The position numbers and the translations under genes were made by a program. From JACCQS01 sp050999295 (GTDB taxonomy: Bacteria; Actinomycetota; Actinomycetes; Mycobacteriales; Geodermatophilaceae), in assembly GCA_050999295.1 (NCBI GenBank), contig JBPCPI010000217.1:1-16281 (forward strand): a stretch of DNA of 16,281 nt, read 5' to 3'. Below are positions 6,663 to 13,633 of this stretch, in pieces (within the stretch, counting starts at the first letter, position 1; each line of letters begins with the position of its first letter). The notes beneath the pieces were generated by a model that worked only from the letters and a program-made list of their open reading frames with translations, was not told where the DNA came from and made no database searches.

Positions 6663-7328
6663 TCAGCCGACCTTGACGCCGATCTCGTCGGGCCACACCC
6701 CGGTCACGAGGTAGATGACCCGGCGCGCGACCAGCACGGCATGGTCGGCAAAGCGTTCGTAGTAGCGCCCGAGCAGGGTGACGTCGATGGCCGGCTCGAC
6801 CCCATGTGACCAGGTCTCGGCGAGCAGGATCGAGAACAGCTCCCGGTGTAGGGCGTCCATCAGATCGTCCTCGGCCTCAAGCTCGCGGGCCAACGGAACG
6901 TCGCGGCCCTCGATGACCTCACCGACCTTGACCGCAAGCCGGGCGGCCAGCAGACCCATCTGCTCCAGGGACGGACGTACCTCTTCCGGCACGGCCGCTG
7001 ACGGGTAGCGCATCCGGGCGACCTTGGCGATGTGCGCGGCGAGGTCGCCCATCCGCTCGAGATCAGCCGCGGTGGCCAGAGCGGTGGTGATCGTGCGGAG
7101 ATCGCCGGCCACCGGCTGTTGGCGGGCCAGCAGCATGAAGCAGCGTTCTTCGACACCGGTACGGAGTTCGTCGATCCGGTGATCCCCGGCGATCGTGGCC
7201 TGTGCACTGTCGAGATCGGTGTCAAGGAGGGCATTCGAGGCGGTGACCATGGCGGTGGCCACGTGCTTGGTGAGCGCGACCAGCGTGGTGCCGATCTGAT
7301 CCAACTCGTCGTGGTAGCTCTCGCGCAT
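6663..7328 (-). CDS. phoU: Phosphate transport system regulatory protein PhoU
   Basis: A 221-residue all-helical protein made of two PhoU three-helix repeats. The first repeat has the metal-binding pattern DLERMGDLAAHIAKVA and the second has the equivalent RYYERFADHAVLVARR. PhoU links the Pst phosphate transporter to the histidine kinase and dampens signalling when phosphate is plentiful. GTG at 7331 would leave only 2 nt after GAGAGGG; ATG at 7328 gives 5 nt and is preferred. It is divergent from senX3, an arrangement known in other actinobacteria, and the shared 108-bp region carries PHO-box-like repeats. No pst transport genes lie in the window. Confidence 0.95.
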   Translation of the reverse strand: MRESYHDELDQIGTTLVALTKHVATAMVTASNALLDTDLDSAQATIAGDHRIDELRTGVEERCFMLLARQQPVAGDLRTITTALATAADLERMGDLAAHIAKVARMRYPSAAVPEEVRPSLEQMGLLAARLAVKVGEVIEGRDVPLARELEAEDDLMDALHRELFSILLAETWSHGVEPAIDVTLLGRYYERFADHAVLVARRVIYLVTGVWPDEIGVKVG

Positions 7329-7395
7329 CACAACCCTCTCCGTCTTTGGTGTCTCCTCAGGCTAGGCCGAACGGTCACTTCGCGGCGGGCGCGGC

Positions 7396-7428
7396 GTGAA
7401 CGGGCCGCGACCTGCGAGTGAACACTTC
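7396..7428. promoter_or_regulatory. PHO-box-like direct repeats between phoU and senX3
   Basis: GTGAAC occurs at 7396-7401 and 7418-7423, 22 bp apart, which is two 11-bp periods. On the minus strand these read GTTCAC. PHO boxes bound by Streptomyces PhoP are 11-bp direct repeats beginning GTTCACC, so these could be units one and three of a box with a degenerate middle unit (7407-7417). The second unit also forms a small palindrome GTGAA-CAC-TTCAC at 7418-7430. RegX3 autoregulation of senX3 and control of phoU is the obvious reading, but is inferred. Confidence 0.5.
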
Positions 7429-7436
7429 ACCCTCCC

Positions 7437-8723
7437 GTGCTGCTCACGGGCTGGCCGCGAGCTGGCAGAACCATTGTGCGCTTTACCATCATCTTCGTGG
7501 AGGTCGCACTTGGCGTGCTCGCGGGTCTGCTCGTCGGCCTCGCGATCGGAGTCCTCCTCGCACGTCCGCCTGGGCGGGCGCAGGGCAGTCGGGTCAGCTC
7601 CGCGCCGGAGACCCCCGCCGAGCCGATCGGGATCCGTCGCCTGGTCGATGTCATGGACCCGGCCGCCATCGTGGTCGATCCGGATGATCTCGTTCTGCTG
7701 GCCAACGCATCGGCTCGAGGACTGGGCGTGGTCCGCGGCGATCGGGTCAGCATGTCGGCGCTGGTCGCTGCCGTGAGCAGCGCCCGGGCGACCGGTAGCC
7801 GGCGTACCGAAGTGGCGCTTCCGGAGCATGTCGTCGGGGCTGGGCCGCGCCGGGTCGCCGTCCACGCTGCTCGACTCGATCCCACCGGAACGGTGGCCCT
7901 GCTGCTGCAGGATGTCACCGAGGTACGGCGGGTCGAGGCCGTACGCCGCGACTTCGTCGCCAACGTCGGCCACGAGCTCAAGACCCCCGTAGGCGCGCTG
8001 ACCCTGCTAGCCGAGGCGGTCCAGGAGGCCGCGGACGACCCTGAGGCGATCCGCCGGTTCTCTGCCCGGATGCGCCACGAGGCCGAACGATTGGCCAGGC
8101 TGGTACGGGAGCTGATCGACCTGTCGCGGCTGCAGGGCGGCGATCCCCTGCCCGCTCTGGAACCCGTGCCGCTCGACGCGATCATCGCCGAGGCGATGGA
8201 TCGGACCCGGCTCGCCGCCAACGCCAAGGGAATCCAGCTCAACTCGGGCGGCCAGCACGGCCTGGTCGTGCGGGGGGTGGAGTCCCAACTGATCACCGCA
8301 GTGACCAACCTGTTGACCAACGCAGTTGCCTACAGCTCCAGCGCGACCCACGTTTCGGTAAGTACTCGGGCCCGGTCCGGCATGGCCGAGATCGCGGTGA
8401 CTGACGCCGGCGTGGGCATCCCCGACACTGCCCGGCAACGGGTCTTCGAACGGTTCTATCGCGTCGACCAGTCGAGGGCCTCTGCCACCGGTGGGACCGG
8501 CCTGGGTCTGGCCATCGTGAAACACATCGTCACCAACCACGGGGGCTCGGTCGAGGTCTGGAGTGAACCGGGAATCGGGTCCACATTCACGGTGCGTATC
8601 CCACTCGCGCCACGCCGGGACGCCGGAGAGGACCAGACGATGCCGACAGCCAGCTCGGCGGCCGACCATCGACGGGGAACTGCCGTCGCTACCGCCAGTG
8701 CCAATACCGCGAGAGGGAACTGA
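7437..8723 (+). CDS. senX3: Sensor histidine kinase SenX3-like (phosphate sensing)
   Basis: A 428-residue membrane kinase. One hydrophobic segment lies at about residues 16-42, followed by a PAS-like domain (about 65-165, ending LLLQDVTEVRRVEAVRRDF), the H-box FVANVGHELKTP with phosphoacceptor H179, the N-box NLLTNAVAYS with N295, G1 DAGVGI (323-328) and G2 GGTGLGLAI (352-360). It phosphorylates RegX3 under phosphate limitation and is restrained by PhoU. There is no HAMP domain and only one evident membrane span. The start is uncertain: GTG 7437 and GTG 7476 are both in frame and neither has a ribosome binding site. A low-complexity tail of about 38 residues follows the ATPase domain. It ends 4 bp before regX3. 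Confidence 0.94.
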   Translation: MLLTGWPRAGRTIVRFTIIFVEVALGVLAGLLVGLAIGVLLARPPGRAQGSRVSSAPETPAEPIGIRRLVDVMDPAAIVVDPDDLVLLANASARGLGVVRGDRVSMSALVAAVSSARATGSRRTEVALPEHVVGAGPRRVAVHAARLDPTGTVALLLQDVTEVRRVEAVRRDFVANVGHELKTPVGALTLLAEAVQEAADDPEAIRRFSARMRHEAERLARLVRELIDLSRLQGGDPLPALEPVPLDAIIAEAMDRTRLAANAKGIQLNSGGQHGLVVRGVESQLITAVTNLLTNAVAYSSSATHVSVSTRARSGMAEIAVTDAGVGIPDTARQRVFERFYRVDQSRASATGGTGLGLAIVKHIVTNHGGSVEVWSEPGIGSTFTVRIPLAPRRDAGEDQTMPTASSAADHRRGTAVATASANTARGN

Positions 8724-8727
8724 CTTC

Positions 8728-9408
8728 ATGACCCGGGTGCTCGTCGTCGAGGACGAGGAGTCCTTCTCCGATGCGCTGTCCTACATGCTGCGTAAGGAAG
8801 GGTACGAGGTCGACATCGCCGAGACCGGCCCGGCTGCACTCGAGACCTACGACCGGCACGGCGCAGACATCGTCCTGCTGGATCTGATGCTGCCCGGACT
8901 GTCCGGCACCGAGGTCTGTCGTGCGCTTCGCGGGCGGGGTGCCGTACCGATCATCATGTTGACCGCGAAGGACGCGGAGATCGACAAGGTCGTCGGCCTG
9001 GAACTGGGCGCCGACGACTACGTGACCAAGCCGTACTCAGCTCGTGAGCTCCTGGCCCGGATGAAGGCGGTGCTGCGCCGCCGCCAGGACACCGACATCG
9101 TCGACGATGCCGCCCTCGAAGCCGGCCCGGTCCGCATGGATGTCGAGCGGCACACGGTGTCGGTGAACGGGACCTCGGTGTCCATGCCGCTCAAGGAGTT
9201 CGACCTGCTGGAGATCCTGCTCCGCAACTCCGGCCGAGTGCTGACCCGGGGGCAACTCATCGATCGGGTCTGGGGCTCGGATTACGTGGGGGACACGAAG
9301 ACCCTCGACGTGCACGTGAAACGGTTGCGCGCCAAGGTCGAGCCCGATCCGGGCCGCCCGCGTCACCTGATGACCGTGCGCGGGCTGGGCTACAAGTTCG
9401 AAGCCTGA
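8728..9408 (+). CDS. regX3: Response regulator RegX3-like (OmpR/PhoB family)
   Basis: A 226-residue two-domain regulator. The receiver domain has D9-E10 acidic pocket residues, phosphoacceptor D52 (VLLDLMLPG), T79 (MLTA) and K101 (TKPYS). The C-terminal winged helix (about 130-226) contains KEFDLLEILLRNSGRVLTRGQLI and the recognition region TLDVHVKRLRAK, ending VRGLGYKFEA. Phosphorylated RegX3 activates phosphate-starvation genes. ATG at 8728 follows GAGAGGG (8711-8717). It is co-transcribed with senX3, whose stop lies 4 bp upstream. A palindromic repeat begins 3 bp after its stop. Confidence 0.97.
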   Translation: MTRVLVVEDEESFSDALSYMLRKEGYEVDIAETGPAALETYDRHGADIVLLDLMLPGLSGTEVCRALRGRGAVPIIMLTAKDAEIDKVVGLELGADDYVTKPYSARELLARMKAVLRRRQDTDIVDDAALEAGPVRMDVERHTVSVNGTSVSMPLKEFDLLEILLRNSGRVLTRGQLIDRVWGSDYVGDTKTLDVHVKRLRAKVEPDPGRPRHLMTVRGLGYKFEA

Positions 9409-9411
9409 CTC

Positions 9412-9490
9412 GCGCGCGCAGCGCGCCCGGACTCTTGTCGATACCGCCGCCCCCGTAGGGCCAGGACCCGCCACGCTGGCCGGGAAGTAG
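9412..9490 (+). repeat. Palindromic ~78-bp repeat, copy A
   Basis: This element begins with GCGCGC-GCA-GCGCGC (9412-9426), then CCGG, CTTGTCG and a C-rich stretch, and ends near CTGGCCGGGAAGTAG. It lies between the convergent regX3 and small Cys protein genes and could serve as a transcription end. It matches copies B and C at 10736 and 10819 in the same strand orientation, with more differences than those two have from each other. Confidence 0.75.
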
Positions 9491-9496
9491 CTGAAC

Positions 9497-9676
9497 TCAG
9501 GCTGCTTGGTCGCCGGCGTTCTCGACAAGCTTGCGGCCGGTGCGGATCGTGTGGTCCTTGCCGCAGTGGCAGGCTAGGACCACCGCGATGTGGCCGGGCC
9601 GGTTCACGAGTCGGACGACTCGACTGTCGGCAATCAGTTCGTCCCGATCTGCCGTCGGACAGTGGATGTAGAACAT
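9497..9676 (-). CDS. Small conserved Cys-containing protein (59 aa)
   Basis: The reading frame from ATG 9676 gives a compact 59-residue protein, MFYIHCPTADRDEL at its start and VVLACHCGKDHTIRTGRK near its end. The layout (CPT near the N-terminus, CHCG in a beta hairpin, basic C-terminus) resembles small actinobacterial zinc-ribbon-like proteins, but only three cysteines (C6 and the CHC pair) are present, so a complete four-Cys zinc site is not seen; histidines might substitute. Function is not known. A perfect hairpin (9677-9692) abuts the start codon, and no ribosome binding site is visible. The frame remains open to 9817 but the upstream part overlaps the divergent GlxA-type gene and is probably not translated. 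Confidence 0.62.
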   Translation of the reverse strand: MFYIHCPTADRDELIADSRVVRLVNRPGHIAVVLACHCGKDHTIRTGRKLVENAGDQAA

Positions 9677-9692
9677 GCCGCAAGCATGCGGC
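9677..9692. promoter_or_regulatory. Perfect hairpin next to the start of the small Cys protein
   Basis: GCCGCA at 9677-9682 pairs with TGCGGC at 9687-9692 around a 4-nt loop. On the minus strand it would sit immediately before the ATG at 9676 if the leader extends that far, and might hinder or time translation. It could equally be a dyad operator. Confidence 0.35.
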
Positions 9693-9713
9693 CTCCCGCA
9701 GAAATCGTAAAGT

Positions 9714-9751
9714 GGCAGAAATGCCCCTAGTCGCGGAAAAGCTGCCATACT
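9714..9751 (+). promoter_or_regulatory. Candidate promoter and dyad upstream of the GlxA-type regulator
   Basis: CATACT at 9746-9751 lies 7 nt before the ATG at 9759, so transcription could begin at the start codon; no ribosome binding site precedes this gene. A small dyad GGCA-GAAA-TGCC is at 9714-9725, and GGCAG (9714-9718) is also complementary to CTGCC (9742-9746). These may be operator half sites for the regulator itself. Confidence 0.35.
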
Positions 9752-9758
9752 CTCTCTC

Positions 9759-10811
9759 ATGGCGAAAGGTCCGGTGGTCAGCGGCTTGCTGGGGCCGGGC
9801 AATGGGGGCTTCGGCATCGGGGTCCTGTCCGAGGTCTACGGGTACGACCGCACCGACATCGGCATCCCGGCTTTCGACTTCGCGCTCGTGGCCGAGGAGC
9901 CCGGCCTGAAACGACTCGACACCGGCATCCTGATCACCATCGAGCACGGGCTGGACAGACTTGCCGCCTCCGACGTCATCCAGATCCCGTCGTGGGGTTG
10001 CGGTCCCGGACCGATCGACTCGGTGGCCGCGCCCAGCCCGGCGGTGATCCAGGCCCTGCACACCGCCTACGACCGAGGCGCGACGATCGCCACGCATTGC
10101 AGCGGCGCTTTCGTGCTCGGACACGCCGGACTGCTCGACGGACGGCGGGCCACCACCCATTGGGGTTTCGCCGACCTGCTGGCCGAGACCTTCCCGAAGG
10201 TGGTCGTGGATTCCGATGTGCTCTACGTCGACGAGGGCCAGATCGTCACCGGCGCCGGCACCGCGGCCGGCATCGACCTCTGTCTTTACCTCATTCGCCG
10301 TGAGTACGGCGCGAAGGCGGCGAATGCGTTGGCGCGCACCATGGTTGTGCCGCCGCATCGCGACGGCGGCCAGGCCCAGTTCATCGCGACACCAGTGGCG
10401 ACCTGCGCCGGGGATGACCCGTTACGTGGACTGCTGCAGTGGATGCGTGCCCACCTCGACCAGGAGCTCTCGGTGCCCGTCCTGGCCCGGCGGGTGCTGA
10501 TGTCACCGCGTAGCTTCGCCCGCCACTTCCGTGCCGCGACCGGAACAACCCCGCATGCCTGGGTTCTGGCGCACCGGCTTGCCGCGGCCGAACATCTGCT
10601 GGAATCCGGGACAGACAGTGTCGAGCACATCGCTCGTACCGTGGGTTTCGGTACGGCAGCGGGGATGCGGGAGCAGTTCGTCCGCCGCCGGGGGGTCTCT
10701 CCCCAGGCCTATCGGCGGACCTTCGCAAGCCGGCCGCGCGCGGAGCGCGCCCGGATTCTTGTCGGAACCGCCGCCCCCGTACGGCCAGAACCCGCAACGC
10801 TGGCTGGGTGA
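9759..10811 (+). CDS. GlxA-type transcriptional regulator (DJ-1/PfpI domain plus AraC HTH)
   Basis: A 350-residue two-domain protein. Residues about 5-185 form a DJ-1/PfpI-like amidotransferase fold with the nucleophile-elbow region ATHCSGAFVLGHAGLLDGRRATTHW, common in GlxA regulators, where the domain senses a ligand rather than acting as an enzyme. Residues about 220-322 are the AraC-type double HTH (LDQELSVPVLARRVLMSPRSFARHFRAATG and DSVEHIARTVGFGTAAGMREQFVRRRGVSPQAYRRTF). Regulators of this class control amine, betaine or amino-acid catabolism or stress genes; the target here is unknown. The last 25 residues, from about residue 326, are encoded by repeat copy B and are probably an acquired tail. 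The start is ATG 9759, likely leaderless. Confidence 0.92.
   Translation: MAKGPVVSGLLGPGNGGFGIGVLSEVYGYDRTDIGIPAFDFALVAEEPGLKRLDTGILITIEHGLDRLAASDVIQIPSWGCGPGPIDSVAAPSPAVIQALHTAYDRGATIATHCSGAFVLGHAGLLDGRRATTHWGFADLLAETFPKVVVDSDVLYVDEGQIVTGAGTAAGIDLCLYLIRREYGAKAANALARTMVVPPHRDGGQAQFIATPVATCAGDDPLRGLLQWMRAHLDQELSVPVLARRVLMSPRSFARHFRAATGTTPHAWVLAHRLAAAEHLLESGTDSVEHIARTVGFGTAAGMREQFVRRRGVSPQAYRRTFASRPRAERARILVGTAAPVRPEPATLAG
10736..10811 (+). repeat. Palindromic ~78-bp repeat, copy B (inside the GlxA-type gene end)
   Basis: The unit starts with GCGCGC-GGA-GCGCGC (10736-10750), continues CCGGATTCTTGTCG, then GTACGGCCAGAACCCGCAAC and CTGGCTGGGTGA. It supplies the stop codon and final 25 codons of the GlxA-type regulator. 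It is nearly identical to copy C over its first 33 bases. Confidence 0.82.
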
Positions 10812-10818
10812 AGACGTT

Positions 10819-10897
10819 GCGCGCGGAGCGCGCCCGGATTCTTGTCGAAACCGCGGCTGATGTACGGGCAGAACCCGCAACCCTGGCCGGGTAGATA
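10819..10897 (+). repeat. Palindromic ~78-bp repeat, copy C
   Basis: This copy starts 83 bp after copy B and in the same orientation: GCGCGC-GGA-GCGCGC (10819-10833), CCGGATTCTTGTCG, CAGAACCCGCAAC and CTGGCCGGGTAG. It fills the space between two convergent genes (stops at 10811 and 10934), the usual place for REP/BIME-type elements, and its strong palindrome could end transcription. Nothing else is recognisable in 10812-10933. Confidence 0.8.
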
Positions 10898-10933
10898 CTC
10901 GCCGCCATGTCGGCTGCCATTCTCTAACCGTCC

Positions 10934-11725
10934 TCAACCGGTGGGCGTGGCCGGGTGCGGGGCCACCATTCCCCCGGCAAGCCGAGCGCTGGCAAGTCGG
11001 ACAAGTTCGGCGTAGGCGGCCGGACCGATCAACGCGCTCAGCTCAGGGCCGTAGGCCACGTAGACGGGTTCCCGGCCGACGTGGGCATCGGTGGAACTTG
11101 AACACCACCAGTGCAGGTCGTGCCCGCCCGCACCCCAGCCGCGGCGGTCGAACTCGGTGATGGTCGAGATCAGGACCCGGGTGTTGTCCGCACGGTCCAC
11201 CCATTCCTGTTCCCGGCGGATCGGCAGCTGCCAGCACACGTCGGGCTTGGTCTCGAGCGGGTGCTTGCCGGTACGCAGCGCCAAGGCATGCAGGGCGCAG
11301 CCCTCGCCGCCGGCGAATCCGGACCGGTTGTGGAAGATGCAGGCGCCGTCGACCACCCTAGTGCGCAGCCGGTTCTTCTCGTCGCCGATGTCATCGCGTT
11401 CGGTCCAGCTCTGCTGACCCTTGAGGTAGTACTGCCAATACTTCGGCGTCAGCTGCTTGACGAACGTCGTCACCCGTCGCACGTCGTCCTCGTCGGTGAA
11501 GAACGCTCCATGGCTGCAGCAGCCGTCGTCGGGGCGGTCCTTGATGATGCCGTGGCAGCCTCGGCCGTAGATGCAGGTCCAGGCGGAGTTGAGCCAGGTC
11601 AGATCGGCGCGCACCACGTGCTCGCTGTCAGCCGGATCGACGAACTCGACCCACTCACGCGCGAACTCGAGACCGACTTCAGTCGTGCGTGGATCAATGA
11701 CCCGGGACCGCGGATCGACAACCAT
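10934..11725 (-). CDS. Conserved actinobacterial Cys-rich protein (Rv0495c-like)
   Basis: A 263-residue protein of unknown function. Eight cysteines are present: C51 and C57 (CIYGRGC), C69-C70 (DGCCSHGAFF), C129 (GACIFHNR), C143 (GEGCALHALALRTG), C164 (KPDVCWQLP) and C208. The spacing, a CC pair followed by an acidic helix, then a C-x-F motif, a GCALH motif and a VCW-LP motif, recalls the YkgJ/DUF3109-type metal or iron-sulfur binding pattern, so a bound zinc or Fe-S centre is plausible. Its place next to ppx agrees with Rv0495c beside Rv0496 in M. tuberculosis. The start ATG 11725 has no ribosome binding site, but a TAGGCT box sits 6 nt upstream. It is divergent from ppx. Confidence 0.88.
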   Translation of the reverse strand: MVVDPRSRVIDPRTTEVGLEFAREWVEFVDPADSEHVVRADLTWLNSAWTCIYGRGCHGIIKDRPDDGCCSHGAFFTDEDDVRRVTTFVKQLTPKYWQYYLKGQQSWTERDDIGDEKNRLRTRVVDGACIFHNRSGFAGGEGCALHALALRTGKHPLETKPDVCWQLPIRREQEWVDRADNTRVLISTITEFDRRGWGAGGHDLHWWCSSSTDAHVGREPVYVAYGPELSALIGPAAYAELVRLASARLAGGMVAPHPATPTG

Positions 11726-11731
11726 GGACAG

Positions 11732-11737
11732 AGCCTA
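11732..11737 (-). promoter_or_regulatory. Candidate -10 box for leaderless Rv0495c-like gene
   Basis: TAGGCT on the minus strand ends 6 nt before the ATG at 11725, so transcription could start on the start codon. No convincing -35 element is seen and there is no ribosome binding site. Confidence 0.4.
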
Positions 11738-11805
11738 AGGCGGCGTCCGGGCGCCCGCACAGTGCATGTACGGCGTGCCAAGAGCCGTCGTGACACAGTT
11801 TGGGG

Positions 11806-12738
11806 GTGCGCCTCGGAGTCCTGGACGTCGGTTCCAACACCGTCCACCTGCTGGTGGTGGACGCCTATCGCGGCGGCCACCCGACTCCGACGCACTCATC
11901 GAAGTCGGTTCTGCGGCTGGCTGAGAACCTCACCAAGGACGGCCGGCTGTCCAAGGCAGGGGAGCAGTCCCTGGTCGATGCCGTTGCCCGGGCGAAGAAG
12001 GATGCCCGCCATCAGGGTTGCGACGACCTGCTCGCCTTCGCCACCTCCGCGGTACGCGACGCCTCCAACTCCAGCGCGGTTCTGGCCCGGATCAAGCGCG
12101 AGACCGGGATCGAACTGGCGGTCCTGACTGGACCGGAGGAGGCCCGGCTCACGTTCCTGGCCGTCCGTCGCTGGTACGGGTGGAGCGCCGGGCGACTGCT
12201 CGCTCTCGACATCGGAGGCGGCTCGTTGGAAATCGCGGTCGGAGTCGACGAGGAACCCGAACTGGTGATCTCCCTCCCACTCGGCGCGGGTCGGATGGCG
12301 CGGGAGTTCCTGCGCGGTGATCCGCCGGACAAGAAAGCACTCGGGCAACTGTGCGAGCACGTCGAAACCACTTTGGCCAAGCCCGCCAAGGAGATCGCTG
12401 GCATCGGGCCTAGCGACCGGATCGTGGCGACATCCAAGACCTTCCGCAGCCTGGCCCGGCTCACCGGAGCGGCACCGTCCAGCGCCGGTCCTCGGGCGAG
12501 TCGGCACCTGACCCGAGAGGGCCTGTCTCAACTGATCGGGTTCATCTCCCGAATCTCCTCAGCCGATCTTGCCGAACTCGACGGAGTCAGTCCCACTCGA
12601 TCCGAACAGCTGCTTGCCGGGGCCGTCGTCGCCGAGGTGGCGATGAAGTGCCTGGGGGTCGGCGCGGTGCAGATCTGCCCGTGGGCGCTGCGCGAAGGCG
12701 TCATCCTTCGGCGTCTGGACTGGCTGGAGGGGGTGTGA
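11806..12738 (+). CDS. ppx: Exopolyphosphatase, Ppx/GppA family (short type)
   Basis: A 310-residue enzyme of the ASKHA fold that removes terminal phosphate from polyphosphate (or acts on pppGpp in some relatives). Phosphate loop 1 is LDVGSNTVHLL (residues 6-16), the catalytic Glu region is GPEEARLTFLAVRRW (E111/E112), and phosphate loop 2 is LDIGGGSLE (134-142). ATSKTFRSLARLTGAAP and ICPWALREG closely follow the mycobacterial Ppx1 (Rv0496) text. It lacks the C-terminal HD-like domain of long Ppx enzymes. GTG 11806 gives MRLGVLDVGS, the family start; a TTG two codons earlier is also in frame. It leads a plus-strand run with the membrane protein gene 7 bp downstream. Nearness to senX3-regX3-phoU fits phosphate storage control. 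Confidence 0.95.
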   Translation: MRLGVLDVGSNTVHLLVVDAYRGGHPTPTHSSKSVLRLAENLTKDGRLSKAGEQSLVDAVARAKKDARHQGCDDLLAFATSAVRDASNSSAVLARIKRETGIELAVLTGPEEARLTFLAVRRWYGWSAGRLLALDIGGGSLEIAVGVDEEPELVISLPLGAGRMAREFLRGDPPDKKALGQLCEHVETTLAKPAKEIAGIGPSDRIVATSKTFRSLARLTGAAPSSAGPRASRHLTREGLSQLIGFISRISSADLAELDGVSPTRSEQLLAGAVVAEVAMKCLGVGAVQICPWALREGVILRRLDWLEGV

Positions 12739-12745
12739 GCAGGCG

Positions 12746-13609
12746 ATGACCGGAGCGACTGACGAGCCGACCTCGGCGCGCGGACTCGCCGACATCCTGC
12801 GCGAGGCGGGAATAAGCGCAGCCGGCGGAGGTGGGCGTCGCCGACGCCGGGACGAGGCCTACCCAGCGCAAGACGAGGACACAGCCACCATCGAGCCAGC
12901 CGTTCTGGACCGCGCCGAGCCCGCGCAGCCTGCCTACGCCCACGAGGACGTGCCTCCCGCGGACCCCACCGGGATCGACGTCGGCGGCTTGAGCTCGTAC
13001 TTCCGCAGCCGATCCGAACCCACCTCTGAGCCCCCGGACCTGGCGCCTCCCGACATCCTCCCCACACTGCTGCCACCGCCCCGTACCGACACTGGTCCGG
13101 TTCCGACGGCGGGCTGGTCCTCACGTGGCACCGGCTGGCCGGAGAGTTCCTGGCCCACCAGCACCGATCCGGCGGCCGAGAGCCCGTCGATCACGACCGG
13201 CTCGGGTCCGGCCTTCCGGTCAGAAGAGTCGACGGCGTCGTCCGGCACATCACATGCCAACCGATCGCCCTCCCCGGTGGCGACGACCGCGCCGGACGAG
13301 AAGGACGAGATCGACGCAGCGCCCCCCCTGCGCGGCGGAGTGGCCAGCTGGGCGATCCTGGCCGTCGAACTCCTTGCCGCGCTCGGGCTCGGGGTGGCGG
13401 CCTGGTACGCCTTCTCGGCGGTATGGGAACTGCTGCCCTACGTCGCTGCCTTCGCCGGTCCACTGGTCGTGACCGGGCTGGTGGCCGTCGCCGGTGCGCT
13501 ACGAGCCCGTACCGGCCGTAAACCGCTCGGATTGCCCACGCTCTGCATCCTGGTGTTCGCGGGCACCGTCCTGGTGGTGCTTCCAGCGGCGACCGTCATC
13601 GTTCCGTAA
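12746..13609 (+). CDS. Proline-rich membrane protein (Rv0497-like)
   Basis: A 287-residue protein with three parts. A short N-terminal conserved-looking helix (SARGLADILREAGI, residues 10-23) precedes an arginine run (31-35). A long low-complexity region rich in Pro, Ser, Thr, Asp and Glu follows to about residue 196. The C-terminus has three likely membrane helices at about 200-222, 228-251 and 264-286. The N-terminal region is probably cytoplasmic and disordered. Function is unknown; position after ppx matches Rv0497 in M. tuberculosis. ATG 12746 lies 7 bp after the ppx stop, and GGAGGGGGTG near 12727 could act as its ribosome binding site, so it is likely co-transcribed with ppx. Confidence 0.83.
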   Translation: MTGATDEPTSARGLADILREAGISAAGGGGRRRRRDEAYPAQDEDTATIEPAVLDRAEPAQPAYAHEDVPPADPTGIDVGGLSSYFRSRSEPTSEPPDLAPPDILPTLLPPPRTDTGPVPTAGWSSRGTGWPESSWPTSTDPAAESPSITTGSGPAFRSEESTASSGTSHANRSPSPVATTAPDEKDEIDAAPPLRGGVASWAILAVELLAALGLGVAAWYAFSAVWELLPYVAAFAGPLVVTGLVAVAGALRARTGRKPLGLPTLCILVFAGTVLVVLPAATVIVP

Positions 13610-13621
13610 AGTCCCTAGAGA

Positions 13622-13627
13622 TAGCGT
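13622..13627 (+). promoter_or_regulatory. Candidate -10 box before proline dehydrogenase gene
   Basis: TAGCGT lies 6 nt before the ATG at 13634, which would give a leaderless transcript separate from the ppx run. No ribosome binding site is seen in the 24-bp gap. The match is only TANNNT and could be chance. Confidence 0.3.
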
Positions 13628-13633
13628 CGCGCC

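Noticed and set aside
11793..11799. Leaderless -10 box for ppx (CACAGT)
   Set aside because: Only two of the informative bases match TANNNT-type boxes, so it is no better than background.
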